Source: Schistocerca nitens (Eukaryota; Arthropoda; Insecta; Orthoptera; Acrididae). Taken from it: a stretch of 64,000 bases of DNA. Positions 10,398 to 20,975 of this stretch are shown here, piece by piece. Below the pieces are notes generated by a model. That model searched no databases. It worked only from the letters and a program-made list of their open reading frames with translations, and had not been told where the DNA came from. The stretch spans positions 359,349,234 through 359,413,233 of the forward strand of contig NC_064622.1 in NCBI RefSeq assembly GCF_023898315.1, read 5' to 3'. Each line of letters starts with the position of its first letter. The first letter of the stretch is position 1. The translations under genes and the position numbers were made by a program.

Positions 10398-10985
10398 TTC
10401 ATACTTTTATTTTTGTTTTTCATTTATATATCAATGTCTGTAGATCATTACACGATTGTTTACCAGTGTATGCTGCTATAACGTTGTCCTTAATCGTCTA
10501 CTAATTGTATGTCGAAAGAATGAATTTGAAAAACATGAGAAAATTATTTGAAATTGCTTTCGGTGAAATTCCGGTAATGTATCTTGATTAGTATTCAATT
10601 GCAAGGGCCTGTTTTATTAAAAGTGATCTGTTATGCATGGTTTACCGCGAAATAATTGCCAACGCCCGAAATATTCACCATTGTTAACGGCATTTGTTTC
10701 CGAGTGAGACATACGAAGAAATGCCGCTGTGGCAAACCTACTTTACTGCGATGCTCGTCGTGTTCTGGACATCTGTGTTTAGAATGTTTCTAGGACTGGT
10801 GTCATCCAAGGAAATGCATCAAATCTTCCTGACGAATAAACATATGAAAGAATTAAATAAGAACTGATACGAGAATGGAACACCAGACTGTGAAAATTTA
10901 AAAAGATTGCAGTTCCTCAACATACCATACACACATATATTATGCAATATTTTCCGGCGTAACGTTAAGCGCCGGCACGACGATG
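10398..10985. other. unassigned sequence
   Basis: About 0.6 kb in which I recognise no gene or repeat. Confidence 0.5.
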
Positions 10986-10997
10986 AAGAACGGAAGA

Positions 10998-11212
10998 AAT
11001 GGGTTAAAATTGCTCTGAGCACTATGGGAATTATCATCTATGGTCATCAGTCTCCTAGAACTTAGAACTACTTAAAGCTAACTAACCTACGGAGATCACA
11101 CAACACCTAGTCATCACGAGGCAGAGAAAATCCCTGACCCCGCCGGGAATCGAACCCGGGAACCCGGGCGCGGGAAGCGAGAACGCTACCGCACGACCAC
11201 GAGCTGCGGACC
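10998..11212 (-). mobile_element. tRNA-headed SINE, family 5 (different head, family-1 tail)
   Basis: Reverse SINE whose head contains CCGGGAATCGAACCCGGG (B box on the other strand) and GAGAACGCTACCGCACGACC, unlike the family-1 head. The tail, however, carries the family-1 body (GCTCTGAGCACTATGGGA and ACTAACCTA). A 12-bp flanking duplication AAGAACGGAAGA/AAGAACAGAAGA (10986-10997 and 11213-11224) has one mismatch. Confidence 0.88.
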
Positions 11213-11417
11213 AAGAACAGAAGAGCAGAGAGGGTTGTGAGACGACGTCAGCCACTAGTACGATGACTAGGACGACACCAAGACAGGAAAGACATCTTTA
11301 GGAAGAGAAAATAATCGCCGTGCCGCCTAGCCGCGGCCGCAGTAGAAGACGAGGATTCTTACAAATACTAGAGCAGTGAACTATGAACTGCTTTGTTTTG
11401 CTTGCATTGAAATTGTA

Positions 11418-12000
11418 TACAGGGTGTAAATTTTAAGTTGACAAACCAGAATAACTCGAAAAATGAGCTTCACACGAAATAATGTGTGGAATCCAAAGTT
11501 GGTTATTTTCGAGGGGGACATATGCTGCTGCTAAAATTAGCCAGCCACCCCAGCCCCCTAGGGGTGGGGCGGGAGGCAACTTTAAAATTTCAAATGGGAA
11601 CCCCCATTTTTTATTGAAGAATCAGATTCTACATAAAAAACTACGTACATTTTGTCTTAAGCTCTTGTTTTGATTCTTGGTAGTTGGCGCTGTAATTCAA
11701 GAAAATCCATGTTCTCATTTTTGCGTGGAAGATGGTTACGGATAAATAAGAAGTATTTAATTCATAAATTTTGATTCGCTAAAACTAAAACTCTATCTCT
11801 CTCTCCATAGGGTGGGGTTTGAGAGAGAGGAATTAGAGTTTTACAAATGTTGACTCAAATATTAATTTTTTCCGCAGATTCGGATAAGTTTGGTTTGTTT
11901 CATGGTCATGAGACCACACATCTTTTAATCAACAAACAAATCACCTGACTAGCTAACTAACCAAACATCCTACTTATTAACGAGTGAACTCATTTACTAA
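11418..12000 (+). repeat. left long terminal inverted repeat arm
   Basis: Left arm of the DD41D element. Shared landmarks with the right arm include AAGTTGACAAACCAGAA, ATTTCAAATGGGAAC, TTGGTAGTTGGCGCTGTAAT and AACGAGTGAAC. No coding capacity was recognised. Confidence 0.9.
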
Positions 12001-13029
12001 CAGAGTAAACAAAGTAAAAGACTAACTGCGGGAAAGACTAACCCATTCGCTAACTAAAGATGAACGTACTCCCGTTTAAGATTTGGTGGTCCTGAAAAGG
12101 AACGATTGGTTTCGTTTTATAGTTGATTATTTGCAAATAGTTGCAAATAAATGAACTTCGGGGTGCTTGTTTCCAGTGAGTCCCTTCACCTCTAACTTTC
12201 GGCCTGCTTGTTGTCCGTAAACCCCTTGCATCTCACCGTTTTATGAAATCAAATCTTCAAAGTGATGATCTCCAACTTCCATGCATTTATTGACTCGTGC
12301 TGTAAATCCCTGCACACATCTTGATAATATGTCTGGTGTAATTGTAGCGCAAGCATATCTTATTCTTTGCATCATATTTTCGTGAGTGGTAGGCGTTTCC
12401 TGATAAACGATATCTTTTAGATAACCACATAAGAAAAAATCTGGCGAGGTAAGGTCAGGCGACATGGCTGGCCAATTCACAGGACCTGCCCTGCCGATCC
12501 AGCGACCATGGTAAAGTCGATCTAGTACATCGCGCGCTACTAATGAATAATGCGCTGGACAAGCATCATGTTCAAATCACATATTTTGTCGAAATTCGAT
12601 GCTCAGGTCTTCATGTAGATATGGCAGTTCAGTTTCAAGTAGGTTTCGATATTTTTGCCATTCAAAATACCTTCGATAAAATATGGACCGATAAGTTTAT
12701 CGCCAATTACACCACACCAAACATTAACTGACCAAGGTCGCTGATGGTTGACTTCTCGAATCCAGTGTGGGTTCTGTTCACTCCAGTAATCCATGTTATG
12801 GCGATTAACTTTGCCGTGGTATGTGAATGTTGCCTCATCGGCGAAAAGTACTCTGGCAAAAAGGTTTGGTTTGTTTGCATCCGCTGAAATGCCCAGTGAC
12901 AAAACGTTAGACGGTTTTAGAAGTCATCGCCACGTAGTTCATGATGCATGGATACATGATATGGATGAAAATTGTGGAGTTTCAGGATTTCCCAAACACT
13001 CATGTGTGAAATTCCTGATTGCCTTGATA

Positions 13030-14331
13030 CACTACTGGCCATTAAAATTGCTACATCACGAAGATGACGTGCCACAGACGCGAAATTTAACCGACAGGAA
13101 GAAGATGCTCTAATATACAAATGATTAGCTATTCAGAGCATTCAACCACGGTTGGCGCCGGTGGCGACGTCTGCAACGCGCTGACATGAGGAAAGTTTCC
13201 AACCGATTTCTCATTCACAAACAGCAGTTGACCGGCGTTGCCTGGTGAAACGTTGTTGTGATGCCTCGTGTAAAGAGGAGAAATGCGTACCATCACGTTT
13301 GCGACTTTGGTAAAGGTCGGATTGCGGTTTATCGTATCGCGACATTGCTGCTCGCGTTGGTCGAGATCCAACGACTGTTAGCAGAATATGGAATCGGTGG
13401 GCTCAGGAGGGTAATACGGAACGCCGTGCTGGATCCCAACGGCCTCGTATCAGTAGCAGTCGAGATGACAGGCATCTTATCTGTATGGCTGTAACGGATC
13501 GTGCAGCCACGTCTCGATCCCTGAGTCAACAGATGGGGACGTTTGCAAGACAACCATCTGCACGAACAGTTCGACGACGTCTGAAGCAGCATAGACTATC
13601 AGCTCGGAGACCATGGCTACGGTTACGCTTGACGCTGCATCACAGACAGGAGCGCCTCCGATGGTGTACTCAACGACGAACCTGGGTGCACGAATGGCAA
13701 AACGTCATGTCTTCGGATGAATCCAGATTCTGTTTACAGCATCATGATGGTCGCAATCCGTGTTTTATTGGTTACAAGTCTCGGTAACCTCTCGTTCGCA
13801 TTGACGGCACTTTGAACAGTGGACGTTACATTTCAGATGTGTTACGACCCGTGGCTGTACCCTTCATTCGATCTCTGCGAAACCTTACATTTCAGCAAGA
13901 TAATGCACGACCGCATGTTGCAGGTCCTGTACGGGCTTTTCTAGATACAGAAAATGTTCGACTGCTGCCCTGGCCAGCACATACTCCAGATCTCTCACCA
14001 ATTGAAAACGTCTGGTCAATGGTGGCCGAGCAACTGGCTCGTCACAATACGCCAGTCACTTCTCTTGATGAACTGTGGTATCGTGTTGAAGCTGCATGGG
14101 CAGCTGTACCAGTAAACGCCATCCAAGCTCTGTTAGACAATGCCCAGGCGTATCAAGTCCGTTATTGCGGCCAGAGGTGGTTGTTCTGGGTACTAATTTC
14201 TCATGATGTATGCACCAAAATTGCGTGAAAATGTAATCACATGTCAGTTCTAGTATAATATATTTGTCCAATGAATACCCGTTTATCATCTGCATTTCTT
14301 CTTGGTGTAGCAATTTTAATGGCCATTAGTG
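13030..14331 (+). mobile_element. Tc1-like element, family A copy 2
   Basis: Plus-strand copy with both family-A ends (CACTACTGGCCATTAAAATT and its inverse) and TA at 13028-13029 and 14332-14333. It lies inside the DD41D transposase gene, so it is younger than that element. Confidence 0.93.
13261..14196 (+). pseudogene. Tc1-A transposase pseudogene (copy 2)
   Basis: Starts MPRVKRRNAYHHV at 13261 and loses frame after about 13330 through a small deletion in the first helix-turn-helix. It resumes with AVTDRAATSRSLS (13485), carries FSDESRFC as SSDESRFC, and lacks the segment between HHDGR and the GTLNSGRYI strand because of an internal deletion. The C-terminal half (13812 on) is well preserved: FQQDNARPHV and SPIENVW, with 34 residues between the second Asp and the Glu (DD34E). 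Another shift precedes the expected end RGGCSGY at 14193. It is not functional. Confidence 0.88.
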
Positions 14332-14962
14332 TATTTCTCTTGGGTTCGCATGTGGATTATGATCCACAGCAGCTAGGACTGCCACTTGATTGTTTTCGCC
14401 ACGAACAGTAGCTGCACAGGTTCCTTTTTTCTGGTTCACACTGTTCCGCAGTAAATTGTTTAATAACTCTAACAAAAGAAGACCATGATCGTACTTGGCC
14501 AGGAAAACGCTGCGCATAAAGCGCGACTGCATCGTCAAAATTTCTCCCACTTTCTCCATAAACGTACAGCATCTCAATTTTTTTCTTCCACAGAAAGATA
14601 ATTCATAATGTCATAAGCGACCTATTAATCTCAAGAAAGGAAAGATAAGGGGCGTCGAGAGAGGCAGGGTTAGAATTTCTATGAGCGAGAAGCGGCTCGC
14701 ACGTTGTAATTCCGCCTAGCAATACTAACTCCACGGCAAACGCGACTGGTAGCGAGCAAAAGCCGCGAAAGCAGTCACACAAGATAATCAAACATAAGTC
14801 GCCCAAAAGACAATCGTTATAAACGATGTATTGCTGTCTGAATGCTCAGACGGGTAAAAGATACAGTGCTTATAATTTCTAAAGCCCAGTCTTATTAGGA
14901 GAAAGGGCGAATTTCTCATCCCTGCGCTTCCTATCTACATCTACGTGATTACTCTGCTATTC

Positions 14963-15153
14963 GCCGGCCGCGGTAGTCTCGCGGTTCTAGGCGCGCAGTC
15001 CGGAACCGTGCGACTGCTACGGTCGCAGGTTCGAATCCAGCCTCGGGCATGGGTGTGTGTGATGTCCTTAGGATAGTTAGGTTTAAGTAGTTCTAAGTTC
15101 TAGGGGACTAATGACCACAGCAGTTGAGTCCCATAGTGCTCAGAGCTATTTGA
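14963..15153 (+). mobile_element. tRNA-headed SINE, family 1
   Basis: Forward copy with B box GGTTCGAATCC, nested in the LINE tail. The 12-bp target duplication ACTCTGCTATTC at 14951-14962 and 15154-15165 fixes both ends. Confidence 0.95.
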
Positions 15154-15369
15154 ACTCTGCTATTCACAATAAAGTGCTTGGCAGAGGGTTCAATGAACCA
15201 CCTTCAAGCTGTCTCTCTACCGTTCCACTCTCGAACGGCACGCGGGAAAAACGAGAACTTAAATTTTTCTGTGCGAGCCCTGATTTCTTGTATTTTATAG
15301 TGATGATCATTTCTCCCTATGTAGGTGGGTGGCAACAGAATGTTTTTGCAATCGGAGGAGAAAACTGGT

Positions 15370-16296
15370 GATTGAAATTTCACGAGAAGATCCTATTGCA
15401 ACGAAAAACGCCTTTGTTTTAATGATTGCCACTCCAATTCACGTATCATGTCTGTGACACTATCTCCCCTATTTCGCCATAATACAAAACGAGCTGCCCT
15501 TCTTTGTACTTTTTCGATGTCATCCGTCAGTCCCACCTGATGCGGATCCCACACCGCACAGTAATACTCCAGAATAGGGCGGACGAACGTGGTGTAAGCG
15601 GTCTCTTTAGTAGATCTGTTGCACCTTCTAAGTGTTCCGCCAATGAATCGCAGTCTTTGGTTTGCTCCACCGACAATATTATCTATGTGATCGTTCCAAT
15701 TTAGGTTATTTGTAATTGTAATCCATAAGTATTTATTTGAATTTACAGCCTTCAGATTTGTGTGACTTACCGCGTAATCGAAATTTAGCTGACTTCTTTT
15801 AGTACTGTACTCATGTGAATAGCTTCACACTTTTCTTTATTCATGGTCAATTGCCACTTTTCGCACCAGGAGATATCTTATCTGCAAACAATCTCAGATT
15901 GTCTCCTATGTCGTTAATATAGACCAGTATCAATAGAGGGCCTATAACACTTCCTTGGGGAACGCCGGATATTACTTCTGTTTTACCCGATGACTTTCCG
16001 TCTATTACTACGAACTGTGACCTTTCTGACAGGAAATAATGAATCCAGTCGCACAACTGAGGCGATACTCCGTAGGCACGCAGTTTGGTTAGAAGACGTA
16101 TGTGAGGAACGGTGTCGAAAGCCTTCTGGAAATCTAAAAATATGGAATCAATTTGACATCCCCTGTCGATAGCACTTATTACTTCGTGAGTATAAAGAGC
16201 TGATTGTGTTTCACAAGAACGATATTTTCTGAAACCGTGCTGACTATGTGTCAATAAATCGTTTTCTTCGAGGTACTTCATAATGTTCGGCGGCAC
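15370..16296 (-). pseudogene. LINE reverse transcriptase pseudogene
   Basis: Reads HSQHGFRKYRSCETQ (RT block before the palm), IFLDFQKAFDTVPH (block with catalytic Asp), SGVPQGSVIGPLL and then LRLFADK, where the AspAsp pair of the FADD box has been lost. Beyond about 15845 the C-terminal region continues in other frames (KWQLTMNKEKCEAIH; RPILEYYCAVWDPH; QRRAARFVLW). The frame breaks and damaged active site make it inactive. Its order and motifs match the other CR1-like copies in this window. Confidence 0.85.
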
Positions 16297-16609
16297 TCCG
16301 AAACACTACGTTGCTCATCAGCAAGGGCTGGATAAGAGCACCGATTATCGATTAGGGCTGAGTGGGATATCGATTATCGTACATAATTCTAAAAATGTAA
16401 ACGACGTAACAGCCACGATATTCCGAAATAAAATGAAGGTGTGAACAATGTGATTTAAGTCAATAAATTCATGAATGTCGTTTTTTACGTTTTTCCACCC
16501 GAAACTGAAAGACTCAAACTAAGCAAGCACCCCAGTTGTGACTTCTCGACAAACAAGAGTGATTACCCCGAATCTAATAAAAAATTAGGTTTTTGAGTCA
16601 GTTTTTTAG

Positions 16610-17198
16610 TTAATGGGTTCACTCGTTAGTAAATAGGATGTTTGATTAATTAGTTGGCTATTCAGGTGATTTGTTTGATAATTAAAATTTGTGTGGCCTC
16701 ATGATCACGAAACAAACAAAACTTATCCGAATCTGCAGAAAAAATTAATATTTGGGTCAACATTTGTAACACTTTAATTCTTCTTTCTCAAAACCCACCC
16801 TGTGGGGAGAGAGGGAGAGTTTTAGTTTTAGCGAATCAAATTGTACGACGTAAATAAGTACTTTTAATTTATCGGTAACCATTTTCCACGCAAAAATGAG
16901 AACATCGATTTTCTTGAATTACAGCGCCAACTACCAAGAATCAAAACAGATGTTTAAGACAAAATGTACGTAGTTTTTTTATGTAGAATCTAATTCTGTA
17001 ATAAAAAAATGGCGGTTCCCATTTGAAATTTTAACGTTGCATCTCACCCCACCTCCAAGGGGCTGGGGTGGTGAGCTAATTTTAGCACCAGCAAATGTCC
17101 CCCTCGAAAATAATCAACTTTGGATTTTACACATTTTTTCGTCTGAAGCTTATTTTCCGTGTTGTTCTGGTTTGTCAACTTAAAACTTACACCCTGTA
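16610..17198 (-). repeat. right long terminal inverted repeat arm
   Basis: Inverse of 11418-12000, with mostly single-base differences and a few short indels. It ends in TTACACCCTGTA followed by TA. Confidence 0.9.
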
Positions 17199-17359
17199 TA
17201 TCGAGGGACATTGATTATTTGCATGTCGCCGTTTGCTTGTGACATACCTTTGTGAATACGCAAAGTTAAGTATTGTCAATTTAACTTACTGTAATAAACT
17301 CCATTAATATGATTTGCTTGAATTGTCTTCTAACGATCCGAGAAAACAGCTTCCTAGGC

Positions 17360-17660
17360 ACCCTATATTAGACGACTGGGCAGGATACTACATAAGTGTA
17401 TGACGCCTACTGTGAAATCCAGTTGTAATTTTACAATTAATATGACGCCGTTGCGACCCCTAATCTGATAAGAACCAGTCGAGTAGTAACCTTTTACGGA
17501 CATGGGCCGATAAAAGAAAACAATAAAAATAAAATAAATAAAAATAGTAATCAGGTTTCGAACACGGGACGCCAAATTATTAAACTGCGGTGGTAACCAC
17601 TGACCCATCACATTAAGTACCTAGAAAATACTTCGAAAACTTTGATTTTTTTTAATGTGA
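17360..17660 (-). repeat. tRNA-related repeat (old copy)
   Basis: On the minus strand a tRNA-like stretch (GGGTCAGTGGTTACCACC, then GTTCGAAACCTGATTAC) is preceded by TCAAAGTTTTCGAAGTATTT. The same order occurs on the plus strand at 7820-7960. It is diverged and no target duplication was found. Confidence 0.55.
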
Positions 17661-17677
17661 ATCGGTTGAGTGTCTAC

Positions 17678-17970
17678 GAATAAGTCGACACATGTATTCG
17701 CTTGTCTTGACTCCTTTTCCACTGAGCGAAGTTGCTGAGAAATGGGTCGATAGGACTTCCCGTGTTGTCCTCCTCAGACTCGTGCGCAAAGGCTGTCAAT
17801 GATGTGTGCTGCGTTCCAAAAATGAATCAAGTATTTCTCTTCGGTCGAACATCTAGTTTACGATGGAGATAGAGAAAATGAGCGATCGATGATGGAGCGA
17901 AGAAAAGAAGGTGGCCTCTTGTGTAGCGTAAACCTACAAACATGAGGTTGTACCTACAGGCCACAGCTGT
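17678..17970. repeat. two-part module, second part inverted relative to 21854-22135
   Basis: Part A (CGAATAAGTCGACACATGTA and following, about 17679-17745) is in the same orientation as at 21854, but part B (about 17775-17970) is the reverse complement of the part B found there. No coding function was recognised. Boundaries are by eye. Confidence 0.6.
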
Positions 17971-18139
17971 CACCATGCTGTACAACTAAGTGGCGTGCTC
18001 GGATGTTGGTCCACAGGGCACGAGCCATATCAGATTCAGACAGCTATTATGATGAGCAATGTCACCTCCGTACCGCATTTTTACAGAATTGTCTTACACA
18101 CGGAGCGTGTTAGACAAAGCGAGTAGGTGGGAGAAAGTG

Positions 18140-18320
18140 AATAAAAACGAGGAATCGTCGTCCTGCCTGCCAGCGGCGTTTCTTCGAAAATAGCTAGATT
18201 ACTGAAGAAAGATAAAATTACATGCGTTTTCCGTCCGCCAACGAAACTCAGGGCCCTTTTAGGTTCAGTGAAAGATGATCTAGATTTAAGAAGGCCTGGC
18301 ATTTAAGAGATTCCCTGCAG
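18140..18320 (+). pseudogene. Penelope-like element fragment
   Basis: Plus-strand short reading frame FLPCLPAAFLRKIARLLKK followed by CVFRPPTKLRALLGSVKDD and RRPGI, then a stop and EIPCS. This order (thumb-like region, FRPP..L, then the start of the GIY-YIG domain at the GIY-EIPC position) is typical of Penelope-like retroelements. The His/Tyr of GIY is replaced by a stop. It is a relic distinct from the copy at 18647-20127. Confidence 0.6.
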
Positions 18321-18720
18321 CTGAGAGACTGGGCTAACTTCTGGCACCTTGGAAGGTAGATGCGTCGAAAATCGAAGACACACAACGTTGGATCAGCCAC
18401 AGAAATCTGCAATGGGCGAGCATTGCCGCAGTACAGGAAAACATTATGTAATGGTCCATATCTAACTGAGCAAATATGTAAAATCTTTCAGAAATTATAA
18501 AGTGATTTTAATCTTTGGTAATTATGTAGATGCTTGTATTTTAGAGGCTGTTTTTGAAGTAACCAGTCATTTTACTGATATATGCATGTAGTTATTTATT
18601 TTTGGGGCTTATAATTTTTCAAACTTCATATAAACTTGTCCAGTACCGACATAAAAGTTTTCTGGGTGTGGTACCGCGTCATAATGTATAAAACGTTTGA
18701 ACATCATGCATGGGAAGATA

Positions 18721-19464
18721 CAGTTCACGATCGAAGTAGAGAAGAGTAGACGTCGAAGTATACAGGACAACGGAGGGTACACTGGGGCACAGAGTATATC
18801 GCAAGCCTACACATACAGACAGGTATCTGCACGCCCAATCCTACTGTCATCCAGTGCAGAAGAACTCGGTCATCCGTTCTTTGGCAAGCCTTGCGCAGCG
18901 CCTAAGTGATGCTCAAAACATAACACGTGAGCTTAAAAGACTATGCACATCGTTTCTAGCTAATGGCTACAGCCATAAGTCGATCCGCACAGCCTTGTCG
19001 ACGAACACAGGCCAGAAAGATAAGCAAGAAATAGACAAACTGCAGCCAATAGTGCGCTTACCTTATGTGAAAAATGTTACCTTGGCCGGGTTGGGGTGCA
19101 GCCTGTCTTCTATAGTGGTCGCAGGACCCAGGACGTGTTAGGCTCCACTAAGGACAAGGTGGATTCATTACACACTGCAGGAGTGTACAAGGTGGAATGC
19201 GAATGTGGAGAGGCATACATCGGCGAGACTGGCAGGCCAATATCAACGCGCATTCGGGAACACGAGCGCTGTATTCGTCTAGGGCAACACATCAAATCTG
19301 CAGTGGCAGAACATCAGCAAGACTACGGAAAAGAAATAAAATTCAGCGAAGCCTGTGTGTTGGCCAAGGAGCCGGTTATGACGAAACGCAAAATCAGAGA
19401 GGCCATCGAAATACTTAAAAACCCTAATAACATGAATAGGGAGGATGGACTCAGGATTACCTGA
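18721..19464 (+). pseudogene. Penelope-like RT remnant plus GIY-YIG endonuclease
   Basis: After a frame change near 18760 it reads GHRVYRKPTHTDRYLHAQSY, the end of the RT/thumb region, then VQKNSVIRSLASLAQRL. The C-terminus is a GIY-YIG endonuclease: AGVYKVECECGEAYIGETGR, then STRIREHERC and SAVAEHQ (about 19170-19320). Arg and Glu positions of the GIY-YIG fold appear kept. Most of the RT is missing and at least two frame changes occur near 18760 and 19090, so it is a pseudogene. The stop after DGLRIT is at 19462-19464. Confidence 0.85.
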
Positions 19465-19622
19465 TCTTAGCTGCCAGCAATCAGAGCCCAACAGACCGAT
19501 CTGTCAATAAGAGGCCGGAGCAATACCGGCGAGTAACTACCGCCGCGCGGCCGACGTCCAGCATTTGGTAAACAACAGCCAACTTCTCATTCGACAGTGA
19601 CCACCAGTCATGGCACATAACA

Positions 19623-19821
19623 AATGGTTCAAATGGCTCTGAGCACTATAGGACTTAACTTCTGAGGTTATCAGTCCCCTAGAACTTAGAACTACTTACA
19701 CCTAGCTAACCTAAGGACATCACACACATCCATGCCCGAGGCAGAATTCGAACCTGCGACAGTAGCGGTCGCGCGGTTCCAGACTGAACCACCTAGAACC
19801 GCTCGGCCACAACGGCCGGGA
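19623..19821 (-). mobile_element. tRNA-headed SINE, family 1
   Basis: Reverse copy nested in the Penelope-like 3' UTR. Flanking duplication CACATAACA at 19614-19622 and 19822-19830. Confidence 0.92.
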
Positions 19822-20267
19822 CACATAACACAACAGCCAATAGACAACAGAGTTTACGTTCTCCCTCCACTGCAACAATCTATTAAAATAAAGTTCCCTC
19901 TCCTTCTTCCTAAAGTGACCATTGAAAAGAACTATCTTTTAAAATTATGACGTAATGGCATGCGCAGTGAACAGTAACAACGAAATACAAGGAACACTGT
20001 ATAGCTAGAACGCAGCAGTAGACCCAGAAGAAGGCCGCTGAAACCGTGACCGAAACTTGTTTTTCCTCCAGCAGCCGTAGTTTTATACATTATGACGCGG
20101 TACCACACCGAGAAAACTTTTATGTCGACTTACTCTGACCGCGGAAGCCTACGTAATTACATTGTCCAATACCATTGTACAGAATGGTCCACGGGCAAAA
20201 ATAAATAAATAAATCTGCTGAACGCAAACACAGGAGATACCAACTTAGCACAGAATGGAATCCAGCG

Positions 20268-20579
20268 TTGGCCACGTTAAATATTTATTCCTTAATGAAG
20301 TTTGTTGTAAATAATACATCTCTTTTTCCAACTAACTGCTTAGTACACAGTATCAATACTAGGAATAAGAATAATATACATAAAGATTTAAAATCACTTA
20401 CTCTTGCCCAGAAAGGAGTCCAGTATTCAGCAACGCATATTTTCAATAAGTTACCAGCAACCATTAAGAGTTTAGTTTCAGACAAGGCACAATTTAAACA
20501 TAATTTAAAAGAATTTTTGGTGGCCAACTCCTTCTGTTCCATCCATGAGTTTCTCAACAAGTGCAATAGACCATTTTAA
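20268..20579 (+). pseudogene. LINE ORF2 C-terminal fragment
   Basis: An open stretch of 103 residues containing HSINTRNKNNIH, LTLAQKGVQYSATHIFNKLP and KEFLVANSFCSIHEFLN. This is the C-terminal region after the RT in CR1/Jockey-type LINEs. The upstream RT is absent, so this is a 5'-truncated copy. The stop at 20577-20579 looks like the natural end of ORF2. Confidence 0.75.
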
Positions 20580-20975
20580 TGAAAATTTATTATACTTTAA
20601 TTTTTGTCAATACTTGGTTGTAACAGCCAAGTAAATAACTACTGTGCGGATGATGGATGTATGGAAAGCAGATGTAGGTCTTAAGTCGTAAATAGTGGAA
20701 GTTTAATTTTAAATCTTGTACATAATCTGACTGTTCTTAACTGACGATCACAGAAATGAATAATTTACTTTAATTTTTGACAATACTTGTTTGTAATAGC
20801 CAAGAAACTAGCAAATGTCTGAATGATGGCTTTAATGAAAGCAGATGTACGTATTAAACCCGTAAATATTAGGTTTAAATTTAATTCATGTACATAATTT
20901 TACTGTTTATTGACTGAGGATCATTAAAATTAATGGAACTCAAGTTTTTCTAATAACATTTTTGTAATGTGTTTT

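Larger units (their letters stand above)
12241..14572 (-). pseudogene. DD41D mariner-like transposase, split by Tc1-A
   Basis: Transposase of about 342 residues once the Tc1-A insert is ignored. The start is ATG at 14572 (MLYVYGESGRNFDDAVALY), an N-terminal domain resembling the DUF4817/HTH region. It runs to PHANPREI at 14334, then continues at 13028 with SRQSGISHMSVWEILKLH. The catalytic core has FADEATFTYHGKVNRHN, HDACPAHYS and SPDLTSPDFFLCG. I count 41 residues between the second and third Asp, hence DD41D. The two flanks join in frame if Tc1-A and one TA are removed. A frameshift at about 12500-12600 makes it a pseudogene. It ends at TAA 12241-12243. Confidence 0.85.
14925..16310 (-). 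mobile_element. CR1-like LINE 3' part, with nested SINE
   Basis: 5'-truncated LINE on the minus strand, inserted in the DD41D element. It carries the RT palm (15847-16296), the C-terminal domain and 3' UTR, ending at the left with the short tail CATCTACGTGATTACTCTG. A family-1 SINE at 14963-15153 splits the tail. The 5' boundary near 16310 is approximate. Confidence 0.8.
11418..17198 (-). mobile_element. DD41D mariner-like element with ~0.59-kb inverted arms
   Basis: One element spanning 5.8 kb because of two later insertions. Its outer ends are TACAGGGTGTAA and the inverted TTACACCCTGTA, each flanked by TA (11416-11417 and 17199-17200). The arms 11418-12000 and 16610-17198 are inverted copies with high similarity by eye along almost their whole length; weaker similarity may extend inward by another 100-180 bp. 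Between them lies a single minus-strand mariner-type transposase, interrupted by Tc1-A copy 2 (13030-14331). A CR1-like LINE with its own SINE occupies about 14925-16310. Without the insertions the element would be about 3.1 kb. Confidence 0.85.
18647..20127 (+). mobile_element. Penelope-like element with 48-bp inverted ends
   Basis: 5'-truncated Penelope-like retroelement. It is bounded by CGACATAAAAGTTTTCT (18647-18694) and its inverse (20080-20127); the two 48-bp ends match with about one or two differences. It contains a GIY-YIG endonuclease region and a 3' UTR, with a family-1 SINE inserted at 19623-19821. Inverted or direct flanking repeats are known for this class. Confidence 0.8.

Noticed and set aside
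19096-19464. Stand-alone GIY-YIG nuclease of the host
   Set aside because: The upstream RT/thumb remnant and 48-bp inverted ends place it in a Penelope-like element.
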